Below are positions 46,835 through 59,974 of a stretch of DNA of 64,000 nt, piece by piece. The notes beneath the pieces are model-generated. The model did not search any database and was not told the origin of the DNA. It saw nothing but the letters and a program-made list of their open reading frames with translations. Source of the DNA: Rotaria sordida (taxonomy: Eukaryota > Rotifera > Eurotatoria > Philodinida > Philodinidae); the NCBI GenBank assembly GCA_905250125.1, contig CAJNOL010000854.1, positions 1 through 64,000 of the forward strand. Reading direction: 5' to 3'. Made by a program: the position numbers and the translations under genes. Position 1 is the stretch's first letter. Every line of letters starts with the position of its first letter.

Positions 46835-49800
46835 CTGTTTAAAGATAATTGTTTTCACATATGTTACAAAAATATTTACTGATGATCAGATACTTATTTT
46901 TTAGACTGGACTTTGTGAGAAGATTCGATTGAAACAAGACAAATGAATTTTATTTGATTGAATGCAGACAATTTTATCTTAAATAAATTTCTCTTTATAT
47001 CACTATGATCTCTCGGTTTTTATAAAGAAATTGATAGATAATTGTTATTGTATTTAAAAGCTGAAAAACATTATGGAAAGAGAAATATGTTTTAACTTTT
47101 TAGAGTATGGAATTATTTTATTTAAAAAAATTTGCAATAATTACAAATCAATGTTTGTTTTCTAAAGAGTATTGTGGAATATGTCATTCAACATACATCT
47201 AGTGTGCGGTAGTATTTGAGATAATTATAAGATACATAATTCTATGTTACACTCAATATATTCATATGAAGTATCTCTTCTTGACTTAGACTTCTTTACA
47301 GTATGAGCAGATGGCCACTGGATTCCTGCTTCCAGGTTTCTAGCATTTTTCAGAGTTTCTCGACCGGAAACAGATCGTATTTCATGACCTGAAAAGGAAT
47401 GAAAGCATCATAAAAAAGAAATAACGTCATCATGAAATGGAGAGCAAGAACTATTTCTCTCTCCTTCTCCTTGAAATCTATGCATTTGACAGAAAACGAA
47501 GACAGAAAATTTCGACGGTACTACTTCGCCCTTCTTCATAATACTTCTCTTTCGCGTGACCGAAAATCATATGGAGACGAAAGGATAAAGACAGAGACAA
47601 AACCAAACAGAAAGAATTCATGTTGATAAGAAAAAGAAGCAGCAATTCTTTTTTTTTGTCTCTCTCGAAGAGCAACTATATGTGCTAGGCAAATAGTGAA
47701 GAGCAAATAAAAGATTAGATGATAACGCTTTGCCCTCCTTCAAGGCATTTTCATTTGATGGTCATAAAAACTCATATTTAGGTAAGCGAGAAAAAGAAAA
47801 TACTTCGACAAACAAGTAAAGAAGAAACCTTCTTATTGTGAAAAACGAAACGACAACTCCTTCTCTTTGGAAAAAGAAGCTGACGTTTACGTTCTGAAGA
47901 AAAAGTGAAGACAAAAAGAAACTTTAGGTTAGATTACTTTATGATTCTCCGTGAGATTTTCATTCGTACGTCATCGAACTTTATACAAAAGTAAGCTAGA
48001 AAATGTAAGCACTGAAGAAACAGAGGAAGGGAAATTCTATTTTTATGAAAATGAAGGCAACTACTCACTCTGTTTATGTGAACGATATTTACATGCTGTA
48101 GAAAAGGTGAGTATCTGGAGAGGTTTATATCACGATTCTGTTAGCAGTGTGTCTCGCGTTTTGATTTCATTTCTGTTGTAGTTCATAGGAGAGTGAGCGA
48201 CAGAAAGAAAATACAGGAGGAAAACGAACAAAAAGAAATCCTGTTATTTTCAAAAAAGAAGAGGACAATCATTCTGGAAAGAACGAATTGATGACATATG
48301 AACAAACAATCGAGACATTAAAGAAATGATGAAGAAAGAGCTGTTTGGGCAAATGATTTTGATACTGGCTTTAGTTTATTGTCTTCATTTAGAAGGAACA
48401 ATTGCGTAAAGAACTACGCTTTGAAATCCCGTCAAATCAAATAGGTTTCTCTGTAATCTATTTTGGATGAAAGGATTTCAAGATAGATAACTCATTGTTG
48501 AGATACCCAATAGCCATAGATCTTGATAGATGACCATGCTGGAAGCAACTACGTTTCTTCTTCGTTCCTTGTGCTTATTTACTCTCCTGTGCATAATTGA
48601 AAATGATTGTGAGAGATCGATGGTATGAGCTATGAATGGATAGATAGAGTTGCGGAGCTGTCAAGTGTAGTAGATCTCAATAATCTTTGTTATCGATAAA
48701 CGAATGAAAAATTTTAATCCAAGCCTTTTTTAGATCTCACGGATGGCGTTCATTGAAATACATTAAAAGCTTCATATGATGGACAGTTTTCCGACTTCTG
48801 ATATCATCAGATCATCGTTGAATCAAACAGGTCGAACAAGAATGAGAGGAATTCTTTCTTTGTGTTTGTGTCGTTGAAAATAACTTTTAAGATAAGCCAT
48901 TGAAAAAATAGTATTTCATTGATCTTTGTCTCGAAAAACATCAGCTGATCACCATTGAAGATGAGAAACTAAAATGTATCTTTGAGCCTATTGTCTAAAT
49001 AAATAAAATTAGGCAAATCAAAACAACAAGCAACTATCTTGAAGCGGAGAGAGTACCATGGAATTCAAGTCGGACAAAAGGCGTCGGTATATTGGCAATT
49101 AATCTATGGCAGTTTGACACTCAAACAGTCGAAAATCTTCTGATCACCATTCTACTGAGATATACCGATGGTAGTGCGAACAAACATGCAATAAGGACTT
49201 GCATTGATTTCATTCGTATTACGTTTTTGAAAAGAAGCCGTTCTTTGTTCATTTGTAATCAGCAATCACGACCTGAATATGAATGAGAGTAAGAAGCCGT
49301 TATCAGCGGAATTACTTTTTTCGCCATTTTAGTTGATTGATCAAGTGAAGATTGCATCCACACTATTGAATGAAATATGAATTTACCCTTTTCACATACT
49401 CTTTCGTCTTTATACAGGTCAGCTAGAACGCGTGATCACATTTTGTAGCTCATTAAAAAAATCAAAGAATGATCTCTTTTCTTAATAATGCAACACAAAT
49501 GAGACGAATGAAACCGTGCTCATTCCAAAATGAGATCACTCAGGTATGAAATTGTACAATTGCTAGCCTCATCTGCAATGCTGCGCACAAAGAATTGAAA
49601 GTCCCTCATAATTTCTAATTTTTCAATCTAAATTCGCAGATGTTTTGCTAGAAAAAAGATGATCATCCTTTTTCGTATTAACATCAATCAATCTTATCGG
49701 GTATTACTGATTATCTCACTAACTGTAAAACAAGATAAGAAAGCATCGATAACAGCGAATATAGTAGGAATTCGTGACTAATCAACGATTCACACAACTC

Positions 49801-51837
49801 TCTGCATGCTCTGAAGAGTAGTATCTACTATAAAGAGGCTCAAGTTCATCCAAAACCACTGTGAATAACTGCGAAAAAGTGTTCATTGTACGGAGGTTTC
49901 ACTATACACGGGCTCAATTTGAGTAAACACGTCTCCGCAAAACCACGAAGTGTCCCCTTTACAGAGGAATGGATTTGGGTAAATGTGGATTTTGGAGTGG
50001 ATCTTCTTCTCATCCTCACCTATACATCCACATCCTAGTAAGATGATTGTGGTTGAGTTATTAAGATACAATCAAAACATATTGACGATTCTTCGACTCA
50101 ACAGTTTCTTGTTTGGACTGACAATAATTTCTAGTTGGAAGATTCTAAACATGTTCGATATGGCTGATGCGATGATAAAACCGAAGTGCATGGAACAATG
50201 AGACATAAATGTAGAGCTATCGTTTGTGTTTCTGACCAAGAAATCAGTGCATATTTCTGTTCAGAATATGTAGGTATGGGTATGGATATCATGTGTGCTG
50301 GCAGATATTGGTATGGGAGTGACTGTGACTGTGAATGAGTATGTGAATTAGGATGTGTAGAGTGTGGGTGGAGAGGATCAATGTGGAGTGTGGTTGTGGA
50401 TATTAGTGTTGTCAAATAGAAGAGCCACACTCACTCTCACACTCTCAAGGTCTTGTTTAATCACAACAGGAATTCATACCTATGGGTAAAGTGATGGACG
50501 CTCTTATCAAAGTTAGTTTTTATCCGAACTGAAATCCATATACGAACTTCAAATCGATCACGAATAGATAATGTTTGTAGACTTTGTTTTGTACTGGTTG
50601 TAGTTCTATTAATTTCTTTTGCTTGTATAAAAGAATCTTTAAACTTTCAGAAGTAGGAAACTAATCATATTAATAGAAGCAAAGGCAAAAAACAGTCGAA
50701 TATGCACATACAAGAACTCTAAAAAGTCATACTCAATCTTCGGAGATGTGTTTTTAATTCTGTCGGTACAGCACATATTATTGGAATAAAACAGAGTAAT
50801 TCTCTGTGAAAGGCAACGATATGTTTTCATCTTCTGTAGCAATATAACTCATACATTCGAGTTTAGTGAACATAAGTGAGTGTCACTACTGTCTAAGTAT
50901 TGCGAGCGTGGCCTCTATTCATTGCACTCCGAATATGAATGGCTATAGTGTGACTCAAATTGTTTTTGAAAAGAACTCCATGACAAAAACACTATTTCTG
51001 CTTGTCTCAAAAGTGTTCTTTTTTCGAGAGCAAACATCTACAAAATTGACTTGAATGATTCATAATTAGTTGTGAAATAACGCGCACTTTTCTTTTTATC
51101 TCGACTACACCCTCATTTGCGCATACTAGCGTCCACCGCGACTGAGGGTGAGAAATCATGAGTAACATATGAGGTTTCTTTTCTTCAAAGCTGTTTCTTC
51201 TACCTGACAAACAAACTTCATCAAAAATATTTCTTTGATGACAGCGAATTTTGCTGATTGTTAACCGATTCACTTGACGGTACATTTTCAACATATTCAT
51301 TTACTCAAATAAATTCAGAAAACGGTACGTTTTTATCTGGTAGATACGCTATTTTCTTCGAGCGACATTGTCGAGTAAAACATATCGATCTCGAGAAAAA
51401 TCTTACAAATACGTAATTAGATAGTTTCCTCCAGATTAGATATCCACAAGTTCGCAAAGAGTTGAAAAAAGTATTACATTGTCAATTGGTGGGGTAGTAT
51501 TTGTGTTCGCTTGCCCGATATTGACATGAAGAAGAGAAATTTGTTTTTTGAAGCTGAGTTGAAATTCAAGTCTCAATTAAACGCCCTCTTACGAAAAAAT
51601 CATCATGGGGTGTGACGTCTCATAGAAATGAAATCAGTATGAGAAACCCCGTACAGAATCGAAAGAATCCATTTTCGAGCTTTGATGACTCACATCTCAC
51701 ATTACTCATTGCACATGTTCTCAACTTGTCGCTGCTTTTCGTTTTGAGTCAAATTCAATTTGTCTTGAATAAAGTAGAGTTCTCTTTCGTCAATGAAATA
51801 TGTATATTACCATGTTTCTTCCGAGTTTTAGATTTCA
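46835..51837. other. long non-coding stretch between the kinase-finger gene and the Cdc42-like gene
   Basis: Purine-rich in places (47.4-48.3 kb). Short frames (47432-47675, 47951-48181, 49092-49286, 50866-51054, 51612-51899) show no family motif. At 49.88-49.92 kb, TGTTCATTGTACGGAGG followed by TTTCACTATA resembles an inverted pogo-like terminus of the type at 26.0 kb. At 50.26-50.43 kb there is a strongly GT-rich, strand-asymmetric tract. A 5' non-coding exon for the GTPase may lie just upstream of 51830 (GAGTTTTAG acceptor-like). Confidence 0.4.
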
Positions 51838-52747
51838 ATGGCATATCAACAAGCAACAGGACGAGCTACGCGAGCGATCAAGTGTGTAGTTGTTGGTGAT
51901 GGTGCTGTCGGTAAGATGATCATTGTAGATAATCTAATCCGAAATTATACATCTTCGTCTCATACAGGAAAGACTTGTCTATTAGCCGCCTATGCGCAAA
52001 ATAAATTTCTGGGTGAATATCGTCCAACGGTGAGTTGTTTGTCAATTTTCATGTGCCATTGACAGACATTTATTGCTGCGACTCGTTTTCAGATATTTGA
52101 TAATTATGCTGTCACAGTAATGATCAATCAGGAACCTTATACTTTAAATTTATTTGATACAGCTGGTAAGTTATTTGGATAAATTTAGGATACAATTGAC
52201 ATATTTTTATCCTTGATTCTAGGACAAGAAGACTACGATCGTCTTCGCCTCTTGAGCTATCCTCAGACCAATGTATTCTTAGTGTGCTTTAATATCGCTC
52301 TACCTTCGTCGTTTGAAAATGTTCGCACAAAGGTTTGTTTCATTTTTCGAATAAATACCTCAGTCAATGTTGTTCGATCATTTCATGATTACACATTGAT
52401 AGTGGATGCCGGAAATAACTCATCATTGTCCTCATACTCAATTTGTACTTGTCGGAACACAAATCGATCTTCGAGATGATCCGAAAACGATTACCTCGTT
52501 GAAACGGTCCCATGGAAATTTGATTTCATTCAAACAAGGCGAAAAACTGGCTCGTGAACTCAAAGCAGTAAAATATGTTGAATGCAGTGCATTGACACAA
52601 GTAAATTGATTGATCGAAATTGATTTTCTTCTTCGATTGACCTTATTTCACTTCTAGAGAGGTGTCAAGGAAGTCTTTGATGAAGCAATTATTGCCACCC
52701 TTGTAAAGCCAAAAACATTGGGAAAACGATCATGCATCATCTTGTGA
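51838..52747 (+). CDS. Cdc42/Rac-type Rho GTPase, six exons, CAAX box CIIL
   Basis: Exons 51838-51910, 51968-52029, 52093-52165, 52223-52332, 52403-52600 and 52658-52747 are joined by tiny GT-AG introns (57-70 nt) and give 201 residues. The protein has a 16-residue N-terminal extension. G1 GDGAVGKT is interrupted by the first intron. Switch I reads YRPTIFDNY, where Cdc42 usually has YVPTVFDNY. G3 is [13 protein letters not shown]4 GTQIDLRDD and G5 ECSAL. The block [20 protein letters not shown] is diagnostic for the Cdc42 branch. The end CIIL is a geranylgeranylation-type CAAX motif, so membrane attachment is expected. The Arg in the effector loop could change partner choice. The family regulates actin, polarity and kinase effectors. 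Without exon joining, the P-loop reading frame continues into the first intron, which would mislead ORF-based annotation. Confidence 0.92.
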
Positions 52748-53399
52748 AGAAAAAGGCAAATATGGAAAACTTAATCCATCGACAGACAAAAAACTCATTT
52801 AAATACAATTGTTTTTACAGATCCAATGTCTTTGCATACTTTTTCATATGTACGATAAAAAATCAAGAAAAGATTCCAGAAATACTTCAGTTATATTTGA
52901 AATAATAGATTATTCGCACACCAAATGTCTTGAATTGACCGAGAATGAGAATCTTTTTCTTTTCTCGATAGTTCTATTGATCCCATCTGACAAAAAATAG
53001 ATAATTGATGATTTCATACAAGCAGACAAGATCTTCTGAAAACGTGTTTAAATGTCCTAATCGTAGTTCCCATTTGAGCGTTTTCATATCCATTTAGAAA
53101 AAACCCAAGCCAGCTACTTTCATCATAAAAAGTGCGTGAACATGCTTAAAAAGGAAACGTGTGCATCTGAAAAATGTGCAAAAAGTTTTATCATAATGTT
53201 TTTGATAGGGTATTTGCAAAAGATACGAACATCTCCCTCGATCGGGAACTTATACTATCAGTAGATCAAGCTGGTCAAACTGATTCTACGAGCATTCACG
53301 AACAGTCAAAATGGTTGAACATAAAAGCGATTTCTGATACACAGTTTTTCTCAACCTACAAACATTCACGAATATTTATATCTTCTACCAGTCAGTAGC
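52748..53399. other. 3' flank of the Cdc42-like gene
   Basis: AT-rich. Short frames at 52809-53000 and 53174-53398 have no motifs. No gene seen. Confidence 0.4.
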
Positions 53400-53424
53400 T
53401 TGACTCAACTTACGTACATATCCA

Positions 53425-54470
53425 CAATATTAAGTTTTTATATGCTAGCCTAAGGAAAATAGAAGGAATACACTTCCTCAATTTTAAGCCTTATGATTGA
53501 ATTTTGCAAATCAGCCATGCGACGTAAGCCATGACCAGACTCGCTCAATTGATGATGAAAATCGTCGTTTTCAAACGAAGTTTTCTTCCAAGAAATTGAA
53601 TAGTTTGAGGACTGAGTTTAAAAAGTTGGGAGACTCATTTAAGATGTACAATTTCTAGGTAAAATCAGTCTGGGCCGTCAAAAAACTGTCCAGAAAAACC
53701 ATGACGTTTGGGATCCCAAATGTGGCCATTAACGGTTTAGGGATTGGTACGCTTAAAATTCCAATGAAGGTGTGGATATAAGGCTCTTCTTTACGAACGT
53801 CCACTCACTCACGTTCTCACGTTTTCCATGAAGTTGTACACCCTAGATGAGCCTTCCAACTTTTAAACTGAGCCCTTAAACTACTCTATTTCTTGGGAGA
53901 AAACCTTGTCTGAAAAACAAAATTTCCATCAAGAACCCATTTTTGAGACGGACCTACTGACTGAAAGGAAGGGTGTGCACGATTGGAATTTCTAATGAAT
54001 ATACATCTCCACAAACTCTAGCGCCATTGGAAATTTTAGAGCTCTATCTTATTTAAATCACGAGTTATGAAGTAACAAAATTGCTTAAAATGTGGATTTT
54101 CGCCTATTTTGGATGAGTTATAAAAGTTATAGGTCCAATATTTCTAGTTAAAAATTTTATCCTAAGTAGAACTTGTAGAAATAAACGCTCATTTTTAGAA
54201 ATTTTCATAAAACATGCATAAAAAACCGAGGATTCAATATTTTTCAAAACAGCTTGCATTAAAATTCATACAACTCTTCCTTCTACAATAATATCTTAAA
54301 TTGAGCAATATCTGATGGCCTTAATTGAGTAGGTTCAGTGATGACTTGCGTGATATGACTGATATGCAAAATTCAATAATATGGCTCAGAATTGGGAAAA
54401 CACATGCCTTGTATTTTTCTTAGGCTAGCATAGAAAAGCTTAATATTTTTAGTATACGTCTAAGCTGAAT
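53425..54470. repeat. ~1.05 kb fold-back element with nested inverted repeats
   Basis: The outer arms carry AAGTTTTTATATGCTAGCCT with AAGGAAAATAGAAGGAAT at the left, and the mirror ATTTTTCTTAGGCTAGCATA at the right. Both include a shared TTGAATTTTGCAAATCAG / CTGATATGCAAAATTCAA block, about 110 bases per arm. An inner inverted pair occurs at about 53570-53655 and 53825-53930 (TTTTCTTCCAAGAAATTGAA against TTTCTTGGGAGAAAA). No transposase frame. Arm divergence of roughly 10-15% by eye suggests an older insertion. Confidence 0.75.
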
Positions 54471-54479
54471 CGGCTTACT

Positions 54480-57400
54480 CAATGGCAAAAGATATGGGTG
54501 TCCGTGGATATTTGTAGATCGAGAAAAACAGTGTGTATTAGAAATTACTTTCATGAAGTAAAAGGATGATCAAGAAATGTGTCCCAAATTAGATAGAATA
54601 AAACAATCTCTCTGTGATTAGCAACAGCAGCTACATCGTGTTTCACATTATAATCTTACAGGGATTGCGCCAGCATCTTTATTTTTTTAATTGAATCGCA
54701 TGGCAATCGATAGAGCTCAGGTTGCTCTATAATAATGCTAAAGATATTACATTTCTCTTTATACTCAATATAGAATCAAAAAAGTTCAAATACTATATTT
54801 TTTGACAATGCATACAGTTTTGTTTTTCTGCTACTTTGACCTAACGTTCATGTCAAAAGATGATTGTTAACAATATAATAACTTCATTTTATAATCTATT
54901 CAATTCTGTATCACATCATATATTATATATCATCCTGAAATTTTCTAAAGTGAAGAGAGTCAGGCTGAAACGCTAGGTTCTAACATCACATTTAGTTATT
55001 GGCATCAAATTGAGTATTATAATTTCTTATATTTCGAAGTTTTCTTCGTTTTTAATTTCAACCAAAAATAAAATATGATATTTTAGTTTTCGTCAGTCAT
55101 TATAATTACTACATGTAAAGTAAATTTGCTTGGCTGAATCACTGTTTTATATTGAAAAGCCAATCATATAGTGACTAACAATATGGAAACCGATGTATTT
55201 TATGGGGTGTTTAAGCTGTTTCACCATAAGAATTTTTTTCTTAATCTATATAGAGGAAATTCACTTTGCTGCCCAGAGCGATAGTTTTACTATTACTCTT
55301 CAAGCTACTCAGTCGGAAATATTGACCTAGTTCTACTTTTTTGCTATTATCGTAGTTAACTTTATCACCTATTTGACAGTATGAATGGCGAATATACGTG
55401 TGGGTGAATGAGTAGCAGTAAGACTCACACTCACCATTCACACAGCTACACTTTTCTTTCGATGCCTAAACATGCTGTAATATTATTGTACTTATTAAAA
55501 AGGTTCTCTCCCATGCAACTATCTATGAATAATAGATGATCTCTGCATATTGTCGGTCTTTCCTAAGAGAAACTATCCTTTTGTCATCTGGAAAATGCTC
55601 ACTTGATCGAGGTAAAGTTTGTACTTCCATTAAAAGCAAAGATGTATCTACTAATGGGTTGAATGTTAGCAGGAAATATTTGACAACATCCTACTCAATG
55701 AGATGAACGGTCACCGCGTACAGATTGATCGAATATGACGATCAGCCTATTAGTCAACAGAGAGCGGAATAAAACAAGCCACATAACATATTTCCCTGAT
55801 TTTTAACGACATTTTCTCCTTATTCAAAGGTGAGCGAGACTGAAAAGTAGACCCGTACCCATTCATGCTTTTCTTTGTTTTTTTTCTTACTTCTCTTCGA
55901 CTTGAACTTATCCAATGTCGAACATGAATAATCAATATGATTACCAAATGAGATCATGCTTTGATCTCAATGGCAAGCATTGTATGTTAAACAGTGCAAG
56001 CGAAGAACGTCGGTGCTTTTTTAGCTAACAGCTGAATAATAGAAACAAAAACAACTGTCCGAATGACGATCAGCATTGTGAAATGCAAAAAAAAGTTGAA
56101 CACATTAGCTTTTTCTTCAAGAAAAACAAAATACGAAATTCGGTCTAATATCAATAAAAATGAATGAAACCTCCAGAAGCTCTCTCATTCATTCAGTCCA
56201 TCCTGGTTTGAATGAGCGAGAAGGAAAAAAAAGATCAACAAAAAGTCGGGAAGAAGACTCCTTTGAGATACAGAAATATTTCTTTGAAGACAAGTTTCGA
56301 ATGCAATGGTTACATTTCTTTCTAATCGAAGTTAGTATTCAATCACCGACCAATAAACTCCGTCTGAAAAGACAAACACGAATTAGACAAGAGGAGAATG
56401 GAAAATTCATCCCAATCGTTTACTGTCGAGTCTTCAATATCGATTACGACTTCATTGATCATCGGATGATTTCGCTTCCAAGCTGAAATATTTCATTTGA
56501 CTTGCATTAGGTCGTTCGAAAAGTTTAATTTTCAAATAAATCCACAATTTTTATCGGTATTTTGTCTTTCGACCGTAGAATCTTAATATTCAATTCGAAT
56601 AAGCAATGCCGACCAATCTTCGTGGAAGAATCTGATCGATTGACACTTTATTTATTTGAATTCTTCTATTCAAAGTAATATACTATTGAAGAAGGAAGCA
56701 TGAATTCTATCAAATAAGTTATTACCCATATGATTTTCAAGTGAGCTTGATTTAGGGATCAACTGTCCTCTATCCGTAGATTTTATTATTTTAACTATTT
56801 AAAAGAAGCCTAGAGTGTGTTTTCCACATGAAGTTCTCATTTATATTAACGTATGAAATCTTTTACATTATCCATCAAATATACTTTCACGATTAAAAGA
56901 ATAATACAAAGTTATTTCTCTTGTCAGATTCATGACAATTTTTTGTATGCAATGGATGAACACTTGTCAAACGACCTAGTAAACAAAGTGGAAAAATTGG
57001 TTTGACGATTATTTTGAGATGTTCAATGATTTCAATGGTTTCCAATAACGGAAACCGATTGTGAGAAATTTCAAAGGTTTCAAGTGGCTGCAGTTAGACT
57101 TTTCCACCTTTTCATTACGTGAACTTCGTCATCCAACGTATCATGATATTTCTGAGAGTAGTATGCCAATCAACATTCGTAAGAATCGTTCCTTCGTCAA
57201 CTTAGAAAATGCAATCTACCGGTTTGCTAGTTAACCATAACCACTGACAGAATCTTTATGTATTCATAATCATGCGCGTTTTCTATTTCTTTCTACCCAT
57301 CTTTGAAATTCTAGGAATATTTACAATTGTGCAATCTATAAATGGAGTCCAACACTATGAGCATGTCAAGTGTACCGAATAGATACTATTCAAAGTCAAA

Positions 57401-57670
57401 TAGTCTCGTACTTTGTTATGCTCGTTTTAAAACCAGAAGTAGATCTATGCATAAAAATGGGAAGAATGATGAAACTTAAGATTAAGTTATAAATCGATCG
57501 AAATGCCGAACTAAATTCGGTGTACTTTTTTCTGCTGATTCAAAATAACGATTAATAGACAAAAGCCTTATTATAAAGTCATTAGATAAATCATACCATT
57601 ATATAGAAATTTTTATTTGCTGTTTTATTGAACAAAAGACTAGTTAGAAGAATATTTCAAATATAGTCGA
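54480..57670. other. non-coding stretch
   Basis: No supported gene. The frame at 56160-56486 (108 codons) is polar and has no recognised motif or splice context. The rest is AT-rich. Confidence 0.4.
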
Positions 57671-58585
57671 CTAAAATCGATTGTTTTCCCTCGTTGGTCT
57701 CACGCTATTGTCACGGATTGATAAAAAACGTTTTGCTTTGTTCAGGTATTCCATAAGACTTTGTCGTAGATTTGGCGTAATCCAGAAGAGAACAATGAGC
57801 ATAGGACATAAGGCGATATTCACCACTAAAAGAAAAACGCGCATCCACTTGGGTAGTAAAAGATCGGGACGAATTATAATGAGTATTATAAAAACAAGCG
57901 GCGATATGCCGACAAGAGCCAGTTGAGAATTCAGCAATACTATACGTTTGACCATTTTCAAGTCGCGGTACATTTGTCGCTCCTGATTGGCATGGACTCT
58001 CGATGAAGCTTGACGTACGTAAGTTACTAAACGGCGATAGAGAATTATAAGAGTAATATCCGATAAAAAGAATGCTAGTGCACCCATGTAAAGTAGCATG
58101 CCAGGTTGTGATAATGTGACAAAACATAGATTATCTGAACTAAGTTTTGGCATGTTGTCTGTTAGATAAACAGGCAAACAGAAAATGAAATCAAATATCC
58201 ATTGAATAAGAACAATAGATACCTTACGACTGTAAGTATCAAGGAATTTCATTCTCTTAATCTTAGCATATTTTTCTATTGCTTGTAGAATGAACGAATG
58301 ATGAATGGCAGCCGCCGTTAAATGATGAATATAAGCACGTAATGAACAAAGAGAGTCCATATGTGGTACTAGCTGTTGGTCCCCGAACATCATGTAGATG
58401 GCTACCGCAGTATTATCACAAGAAAAAAGAAAAACAACTAGAGCAGTGTTGCAAGCTAGTAGAGTAGGAAAATTGAAGCATCGATTTCGACAGATTATAG
58501 CAATAGTAAGGAAAGTAAATGCTAGAAGAGAATTAAAGCAACCAACGAATATATATATTCGATTGATAATAGAGAAAAAGTTCAT
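57671..58585 (-). CDS. rhodopsin-like seven-transmembrane receptor (GPCR), intronless
   Basis: A single open frame of 304 codons with seven hydrophobic segments at about 8-31, 40-62, 80-103, 121-142, 162-184, 211-237 and 247-268. Cys80 at the top of TM3 and Cys154 in the second extracellular loop fit the conserved disulfide. The DRY position at the end of TM3 reads EKY (104-106). TM4 carries the conserved Trp (IQWIFDF). TM6 lacks CWxP and instead has GISPLVF. The NPxxY motif in TM7 is not preserved (ALCPMLIVLFW). A basic third intracellular loop (~190-213) and a short basic C-tail follow. This is the divergent, intronless class A-like type common in invertebrates with expanded orphan receptors. 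The ligand is unknown. Two other frames overlap the same DNA and are shadows. Confidence 0.85.
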   Translation of the reverse strand: MNFFSIINRIYIFVGCFNSLLAFTFLTIAIICRNRCFNFPTLLACNTALVVFLFSCDNTAVAIYMMFGDQQLVPHMDSLCSLRAYIHHLTAAAIHHSFILQAIEKYAKIKRMKFLDTYSRKVSIVLIQWIFDFIFCLPVYLTDNMPKLSSDNLCFVTLSQPGMLLYMGALAFFLSDITLIILYRRLVTYVRQASSRVHANQERQMYRDLKMVKRIVLLNSQLALVGISPLVFIILIIIRPDLLLPKWMRVFLLVVNIALCPMLIVLFWITPNLRQSLMEYLNKAKRFLSIRDNSVRPTRENNRF

Positions 58586-59974
58586 CTTGCTACCAATTCA
58601 AACTTTGGCTATTAATTATAGTCGAGTGAATGAAATACTATTTACTTGGTGATAAATGTGAAATAGTTCAAATCCAGTTATTGCTAAGTAAACAATATTT
58701 GTAGAACTCACTATGCCATTTGTAGGGCAATAGTTTTGTGTAGATCGATCTAAAAAGAAAAGTCCACGGCATTGGTAACAAATATGTGGCTGTCTTGCAT
58801 CTATATCACAAATGAGTAGCTGCTATTGAAAGTAGAAAAAAAAGTTAGATAGAACTAAAGAATTCTGTTCATGAAGAAATGATTCGTTCATTTTGAAGAA
58901 ACTGCAATAGACAATCTCTATTACATGAAAATGATTCAGATATTTCATGGTAAGTACACTTCAAAACATTAACTCTGACAAATAAGTACAACAAAAGATC
59001 GCAGCAAAAGATGGGAAGACGAAATGTCGTGTTCCAAGAACAGCAATCGTTTTATATGAACGACATTTGAAACACTATCTTGAAGAGAAACAGAGAAATG
59101 TATGAATTCAAAAAAAAAGTGACAGCAACATTACCGCTTCGTTGAACTTTAAATACTGTTGACAACTCATAGTCCAACGAACAAATGAAAATTATACAAA
59201 TGACAAGATATGATAATAATCTAAATCCGTAAAATTGTGACAGTTGTATGTTACTTTGCAGAAAATACGTCATGACAGAAGAAATAGCATCAAGAGAAGT
59301 TCATAAAACACCACTGTGTAGAAAATCAGGCATTTGCGAAAGTTATTATGAATCATAAATACATGACTCTCTCATGAAGTGTTTGAACTTTTCCAGGTAT
59401 TATCTTCGACAGAAAATGATCTCTAATCTTAGTGAGGCGAAGAATAATGTTAGACCTTTACTTCCTTTATTTTATTATTCTCCTCCTCTCTTTTAAAAAA
59501 CAAACAAGTGAATGAATCAAAACAAAAAAGCAGCACACAATGTGATTCTCTCTCTTTCTCTTCTTCTTCCATGATATACCTTCTTGTTTATTTTCAGAAC
59601 AAAGAGATACCATGAAGCAACGAGAAGGAATGCCATTAACAAGAGCTGTAATATTATAGAGAGAGTCGTCTTGTGTCAGGAGGTGCCTCTCCTGATATAA
59701 CAAATCATTTTACACTTTCTCATGATAAGTTTATGGTAGAACGGTAAAAACTACTTTTTTGAAGCATTTATTGTATCATCAGAGAAAAAAACGATGTCTC
59801 TTATTCTACTAGGTTCTAAGTACTTATAGAACTAGAAAAGCAAGAAAATTTTCTTTTCAGAAAAAGTGTAATCTCCTGTGCGAAGCGATCATTCTAAATC
59901 TAGCGTGAATCGAAAGTAGTATAGACGAGTAGATTTCATTCTCTGAATCATGAATAGGTCAATTGTTCCCGTGT
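58586..59974. other. non-coding spacer between GPCR and peptidase genes
   Basis: Contains only short motif-free frames (59052-59273, 59467-59703). Presumed 5' flank of the GPCR and 3' flank of the peptidase. Confidence 0.4.

Noticed and set aside
56160-56486. 108-codon plus frame
   Set aside because: Highly polar, no recognisable domain, isolated from any exon-like context.
57681-58652. frames overlapping the GPCR on the opposite strand or another frame
   Set aside because: They lack the seven-helix pattern and are shadows of the GPCR coding sequence.
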